This document shows positions 60,257-64,000 of a stretch of DNA of 64,000 nucleotides, in pieces. The translations under genes and the position numbers were made by a program. The notes beneath the pieces are model-generated. The model ran no database searches. It was not told the origin of the DNA and saw only the letters and a list, made by a program, of their open reading frames with translations. The DNA lies in assembly GCF_003259695.1 (NCBI RefSeq), contig NZ_PZJH01000001.1, positions 744,001 to 808,000 on the forward strand, read 5' to 3'. Source of the stretch: Macrococcus epidermidis (GTDB lineage Bacteria; Bacillota; Bacilli; Staphylococcales; Staphylococcaceae). How positions within the stretch are numbered: the first letter of the stretch is position 1; the number at the start of each line of letters is the position of its first letter.

Positions 60257-60643
60257 ATGTCAAATATTCGTGATATCGCAAAGGAAGCAGGTGTGTCAGT
60301 AACCACTGTATCCAGAGTAATAAATAATCATCCATATGTTACAGAAGAGAAACAACTCGCACAAAAAATACTGAAACAAACGAACTTACCTGATGCGTTA
60401 ATTGTGACCAATGATGCCCACTGTGCAGGACTATATGCAGAGTTTCAGAATCAAGGCATTAAAGTGCCAGAAGACATTGCACTCATATCCTACGAAAACG
60501 GTGAACTATCACAGGTAAATAACATAACAAGTATCGATCTGCCATTATTACAAATGGGAGATCGTAGTGTGGAATTAATACTGTCTGACTCGGCAACATC
60601 AGAGGAATTGTCGTCAAAATTGATTATTAGAAAGTCAACTTGA
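60257..60643 (+). pseudogene. LacI-family regulator with large internal deletion
   Basis: ATG 60257 follows AAGGGGG. Residues 1-33 are a complete LacI helix-turn-helix (MSNIRDIAKEAGVSVTTVSR, NNHPYVTEEK). The text then jumps to the end part of the sensor domain (QLAQKILKQTNLPDALIVTNDAHCAGLYAEF... VPEDIALISYENGELS) and ends with the usual LIIRKST. About 190 residues, including the hinge and most of the ligand domain, are missing, but the frame is kept; 128 residues remain against ~330. It probably cannot act as a normal regulator. Confidence 0.82.
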
Positions 60644-60646
60644 ATT

Positions 60647-60688
60647 CGGCTAAATAGGCGAAAAGAAGTGAATTCGTTTATTTAGCCG
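60647..60688. repeat. hairpin with core similar to the 13.6-kb repeats
   Basis: CGGCTAAATA (60647-60656) pairs with TATTTAGCCG (60679-60688). The intervening GCGAAAAGAAGTGAATTCG resembles the core CGTCAAAAGAAGTTTGAA of the three tandem repeats behind katA. It may terminate the lacI remnant, but no T run follows. Confidence 0.6.
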
Positions 60689-60727
60689 GATTTATTGAAA
60701 ATATTAATAAATCTCAAGGAGTAACTT

Positions 60728-61186
60728 ATGGACATCACATTTACTAAAGATAATAAGCGTTTCAAATACAGAGCTTCAGCTTTAATTATAGAAAATAATC
60801 ATATTTTACTTCAAAACATCAAAAATTACTGGGCACCACCGGGAGGCAAAGTTCAAATGCTGGAAGATTCTAGAATAGCGTTGAAAAGAGAGATATTTGA
60901 AGAACTTTCTACTGACATAGCGATTGAACAAAGTGCTATTTTCATTGAACAAACATATCATTCACAAGAAAAGTCATTCCATGAGCTCGGCGTTTATTAT
61001 TTTTGTCACTCCAAATTATTATGGGATAGAGGAATATCTATAATCGGATGTGAAAATGGAGAAGATATGGCGTATCGATGGTTTCCACTAAATGAAATCG
61101 AAAAGATTAATCTTCAACCTGCCGTATTAAAAGACAAGTTGTTAGGTGAGAATAAAATTTTTGAACATATTATTAATCATGAATAA
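60728..61186 (+). CDS. NUDIX hydrolase
   Basis: A 152-residue protein with a complete NUDIX box: PPGGKVQMLEDSRIALKREIFEELS (G-x5-E-x7-REIFEELS), so an active pyrophosphohydrolase is likely. Substrate unknown. AAGGAGTAACTT precedes the ATG. It is followed by its own terminator. Confidence 0.9.
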   Translation: MDITFTKDNKRFKYRASALIIENNHILLQNIKNYWAPPGGKVQMLEDSRIALKREIFEELSTDIAIEQSAIFIEQTYHSQEKSFHELGVYYFCHSKLLWDRGISIIGCENGEDMAYRWFPLNEIEKINLQPAVLKDKLLGENKIFEHIINHE

Positions 61187-61187
61187 G

Positions 61188-61222
61188 AAAAACAGCCATC
61201 GATAAACGATGGCTGTTAAAAT
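61188..61222 (+). terminator. terminator after the NUDIX gene
   Basis: AACAGCCATCG pairs with CGATGGCTGTT; a short AAAATTTATG follows. Confidence 0.75.
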
Positions 61223-61360
61223 TTATGTAAATTATTGTAAAATTATTTTTGTTACTTCTATAATACATCATACATATTTTTATAATATAAGTCTATTCTT
61301 TTTTGTAGTCATCGTTACAATTAAATTACTGGGCCCAAGTATAATTAGGAGATGAATAGA

Positions 61361-62098
61361 ATGTCACAAAATATTTATGATAATGAGCATTTCTACAAAG
61401 GTTATACAAAAATTCGTAACAATAAGTTAAGTTATAACGAAATGATTGAAATGCCGGTAATGAAAGAAGAGTTGCCAGATATAAAAGGGAAAACGGTATT
61501 AGACATTGGTTGTGGTATGGGGAAATTTATTCAATATATGCTCGAATTGAACCCAAAACAGATTGTAGGGTTAGATATTTCGAACAATATGATTTCTTAT
61601 GCGAAAGAGCATGTAAATGATGAACGCGTGTCATTTGTTGTATCTGATATACTTTCATATGAAACAGACATTAAATTTGATGTGATAGTATCAAGTCTGG
61701 CATTTCACTATATAGAAGAGTATGAAGCACTCGTTCTAAAACTATTTGGAATGCTAAATAACGGTGGGATATTACAGTTTTCAACAGAACATCCAGTTAC
61801 AACTGCAACAAAGCAGGAAGAAATCTGGTCACATGTAGAAAGTAAGTTTAATCACTATAAATTAGATCATTATTTTGAAGAAAGCGCAAGGCCGATAGAG
61901 TGGTTAGATACAGAAGTCATAAGATATCATCGAACGATAGGGACGTTAATGAATACTTTGATTGAAAATGGATTTCAAATTGAACGCGTTATAGATACTG
62001 GAAATACAGAAATATCACGAAAGTTTTGGGATGAGGAACATATTATGAAAGTAAATCATAGACCACCGTTTTTAGTGATAAAAGCGAAAAAATCGTAA
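61361..62098 (+). CDS. class I SAM-dependent methyltransferase
   Basis: A 245-residue methyltransferase. Motif I is TVLDIGCGMGKFIQYM, the acidic motif II is IVGLDISNNMISYAKE, then FVVSDIL and FDVIVSSLAFHYIEEYEALV. I start at ATG 61361 (MSQNIYDNEHFYKGY): TAGGAG lies 9 bases upstream, whereas ATG 61352 abuts that site. The substrate is unknown. It is alone. Confidence 0.88.
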   Translation: MSQNIYDNEHFYKGYTKIRNNKLSYNEMIEMPVMKEELPDIKGKTVLDIGCGMGKFIQYMLELNPKQIVGLDISNNMISYAKEHVNDERVSFVVSDILSYETDIKFDVIVSSLAFHYIEEYEALVLKLFGMLNNGGILQFSTEHPVTTATKQEEIWSHVESKFNHYKLDHYFEESARPIEWLDTEVIRYHRTIGTLMNTLIENGFQIERVIDTGNTEISRKFWDEEHIMKVNHRPPFLVIKAKKS

Positions 62099-62180
62099 TG
62101 TAAGAAGCTTGGGTATAAGGCACTCGTCGTTCACCACAGTTCTCAATACGTTAATATCATTGTTATATTGACATATATAG

Positions 62181-62218
62181 CACCTCTCGAAATTATTCGA
62201 GAGGTGGCTTTTTATTAT
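62181..62218. terminator. terminator-type hairpin
   Basis: CACCTCTCGAA pairs with TTCGAGAGGTG, followed by GCTTTTTATT. It lies between the convergent methyltransferase and nucleotidyltransferase-like genes. Confidence 0.85.
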
Positions 62219-62249
62219 TATCTTGCATGGTAACTTTATCTAATTACAA

Positions 62250-62750
62250 TTACTTATTAAGTACACGTTCTAAGTACAATATTTTTTCGAAATCTTTATT
62301 GTTATTATTATTATTTCTATAACTATCCTTAGAAGATGACTCATAAATTTTCAAATACTGCTCCAAACTTGGGACATAAAAATGAGCGCCATCTATATGC
62401 ATATCTTGTAAATCAGATAGTGGTATACCAGCGAACTCAGGTAAGGTATCAATACAACCATATTCTATACTTATAATGCCATTAGTGAATTCATGTTCAT
62501 GCCGATCTACTAAACGGTAATCTAACCTGTTCATAACTGAATAAATAACATTAAAATTATATATTCTATCTTCATCAGGTGCATCCCAACCTCGTGGATC
62601 TCCTGGAACATGAATATCAATATCACTCGGTTGCCAGTCTGTATTACTAACTAATTCTAACCCCAAAGATCCCATCAAAGTAGGTTTTATATCTACCTTA
62701 TTTAAATCTTTACAAACCTTAATAAATTCATTGAATAGCTGATTATTCAT
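62250..62750 (-). CDS. nucleotidyltransferase-like protein
   Basis: A 166-residue protein; ATG 62750 follows AAAGGAGAGAAAAT. MGSLGLELVSNTDWQPSDIDIHVPGD looks like a GS...DxD nucleotidyltransferase core, so it may be a small Mn-type NTase or an inactive relative; this is tentative. Near the end is a run of six Asn coded by AAT repeats. It lies 22 bases behind the TetR gene in the same direction, so probably co-transcribed. Confidence 0.6.
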   Translation of the reverse strand: MNNQLFNEFIKVCKDLNKVDIKPTLMGSLGLELVSNTDWQPSDIDIHVPGDPRGWDAPDEDRIYNFNVIYSVMNRLDYRLVDRHEHEFTNGIISIEYGCIDTLPEFAGIPLSDLQDMHIDGAHFYVPSLEQYLKIYESSSKDSYRNNNNNNKDFEKILYLERVLNK

Positions 62751-62772
62751 ATTTTCTCTCCTTTGGTGTTGA

Positions 62773-63327
62773 TTATTTAGAAACATTAAATTTAGTAATT
62801 TCAATGAAACTCTCTACTAATTCTTGAGTACTTTCTTCAAATCCACCCTCCATCCATTTCATTAAAATATTAAAGAATCCTCCTGTATTAAAATATAAAG
62901 CAAAAATAAGATGTTCGTCGCTTATTTGATAGTTAAATTTATTCTTAACAGATATATGGAGTTGAGGCAATATTTCATTAAACTGATTAAGTAATAAAAA
63001 GGACAGTCCTTGAGAATGTAACAGTCTTAATAAATTAATTTCTTCATAACAAATTTTAAAAAAGGCGAGAGATAAAAATTCCATATTTAATGATTGTGTG
63101 TTTTTTAATACATCCATGTATTTATTTTTAATTTTTGAAATGCCTACATTCAAAATATCTTCTTTAGAGTCAAAATTTCTATAAAACGTCGTCCTATCAA
63201 GATCAGCATTTTTTGTAATTTCACCAATTGTAATGCTATCAAATGGTTTATCTTTCATTAGCATTATTAAACTATTATATAGCCACTGTTGAGATCTAAT
63301 TACTGATGGATTATTAGATTTTTTCAT
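62773..63327 (-). CDS. TetR/AcrR family transcriptional regulator
   Basis: A 184-residue regulator with a typical TetR DNA-binding domain (SQQWLYNSLIMLMKDKPFDSITIGEITKNADLDRTTFYRNFDSKEDIL) and a TetR-C-like ligand domain. TAGGAGAAAATAGAA precedes the ATG. It is divergent from the AhpD-like gene, the usual arrangement for a repressor and its target. Ligand unknown. Confidence 0.9.
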   Translation of the reverse strand: MKKSNNPSVIRSQQWLYNSLIMLMKDKPFDSITIGEITKNADLDRTTFYRNFDSKEDILNVGISKIKNKYMDVLKNTQSLNMEFLSLAFFKICYEEINLLRLLHSQGLSFLLLNQFNEILPQLHISVKNKFNYQISDEHLIFALYFNTGGFFNILMKWMEGGFEESTQELVESFIEITKFNVSK

Positions 63328-63455
63328 TTCTATTTTCTCCTATGCAACAAAAATTGAATTATGTGGAACTTAATTAAGTAGTATTGAGTTTTTCTTATAA
63401 TAAATTTACTATATATACAAAAGTTCTACAAATGTTGCAAATAGGAGGAGTTTTA

Positions 63456-63962
63456 ATGAAAAATTTAGTATTAAAAGGTATCGTTAAGGCAGGTAGTTTT
63501 ATGAATATGAATAATAGAGTCAACTATTTTAAAGTATCTCCAGTTGGTATGGAAAATGTTATGTTACAAGAAAAGTATGTAAATAAAATAACGATGGACA
63601 GAAAACTAATACCATTAGTAAAGCTATATATTTCAGTATTAAATGGTTGTTCTTATTGTATTGAGTTGCACTATAAAGAAGCAGTAAAAAAGAAAGTTGA
63701 GAAAAAGTATATAGAAAACATAATTAACTTAGATATTGAAAATGAGATTTTTAATAATAAAGAGAAAACAATACTCTTATTCTCCAAAAAACTAACTCTA
63801 ATCACGGAACATTCTATTTCAGATGAAGATTATTTGAATATGAGAAAATACTTATCAGAAAAAGAGTATATTGATTTTATATTACTAATTAATCAAGTCA
63901 ATACATGGAACCGAATTTCGATAGGTTCAGGTAATATTGGAAACGAAATAGATGATAGATGA
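63456..63962 (+). CDS. carboxymuconolactone decarboxylase/AhpD-like protein
   Basis: A 168-residue protein with the AhpD redox motif in VLNGCSYCIELHYKEAVKK (CxxC and the following His), so it may be a peroxidase-type or thiol reductase. The ATG at 63456 follows AGGAGGAG; the longer frame from 63384 is not supported. It is divergent from the TetR gene, which may control it. It ends 38 bases before the window's end. Confidence 0.82.
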   Translation: MKNLVLKGIVKAGSFMNMNNRVNYFKVSPVGMENVMLQEKYVNKITMDRKLIPLVKLYISVLNGCSYCIELHYKEAVKKKVEKKYIENIINLDIENEIFNNKEKTILLFSKKLTLITEHSISDEDYLNMRKYLSEKEYIDFILLINQVNTWNRISIGSGNIGNEIDDR

Positions 63963-64000
63963 ATCAAGTCTGTATTGGTTGTTTCCGATTCTATTCATGA

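Overview
The window is AT-rich chromosomal DNA of a Gram-positive bacterium of the family Staphylococcaceae. Gene order follows the Staphylococcus aureus stretch from aspartokinase/hom/thrC/thrB through katA, rpmG, rpsN, guaC, lexA/sosA, tkt, sbcDC, mscL, opuD, acnA, parE/parC, alsT and glcT to mprF, msrA and msrR. Several differences point to a relative outside Staphylococcus, most likely Macrococcus (inference): a panE/panBCD block between the Cof-type phosphatase and the lysP-like permease, separate ZnuA- and ZinT-like lipoproteins, and ptsG directly behind glcT. I see no rRNA, tRNA, CRISPR array, prophage or insertion sequence.

Layout. 0.3-7 kb: a DUF2332 protein, aspartokinase divergent from hom-thrC-thrB, and a HAD phosphatase. 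7-10 kb: pantothenate synthesis (panE divergent from panBCD). 10-12 kb: a frameshifted small gene and an amino-acid permease. 12-22 kb: katA under a perfect PerR box, then a zinc-starvation cluster carrying four Zur-type boxes (CobW-family GTPase + L33, ZnuA-like lipoprotein, a broken second GTPase + zinc-free S14, ZinT-like lipoprotein), interleaved with guaC and small accessory genes. 22-30 kb: lexA/sosA with SOS boxes, tkt, yneF, ccdA/ccdC, small conserved proteins. 30-41 kb: sbcDC, Sco, mscL, opuD, acnA, a thioesterase, a HesB-like protein and plsY. 41-52 kb: topoisomerase IV, alsT, glcT-ptsG. 52-60 kb: an AI-2E family protein, mprF, msrA, an LCP protein, a tautomerase and a CDF transporter. 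60-64 kb: accessory genes including a LacI regulator with an internal deletion, a 28-codon hydrophobic peptide gene, NUDIX, methyltransferase, TetR, nucleotidyltransferase-like and AhpD-like genes.

The genes form ordinary short operons separated by strong, often bidirectional, Rho-independent terminators. Regulation can be read directly in several places: PerR (katA), Zur (four sites), LexA (lexA/sosA), GlcT antitermination (ptsG), FapR-like boxes (the thioesterase and plsY), and a sigma-B-like promoter before a 22-codon ORF. Several genes use TTG starts (panB, panC, the CobW GTPase, parE, the thioesterase).

The least ordinary items are: three 60/61-bp tandem copies of a hairpin-forming sequence behind katA, with a similar hairpin core at 60.65 kb; a 28-codon ORF whose start codon lies in a 14-bp inverted repeat; mprF with no stop codon before its own terminator; three visibly broken genes; and a sigma-B-like promoter on a short transcript with a 22-codon ORF.
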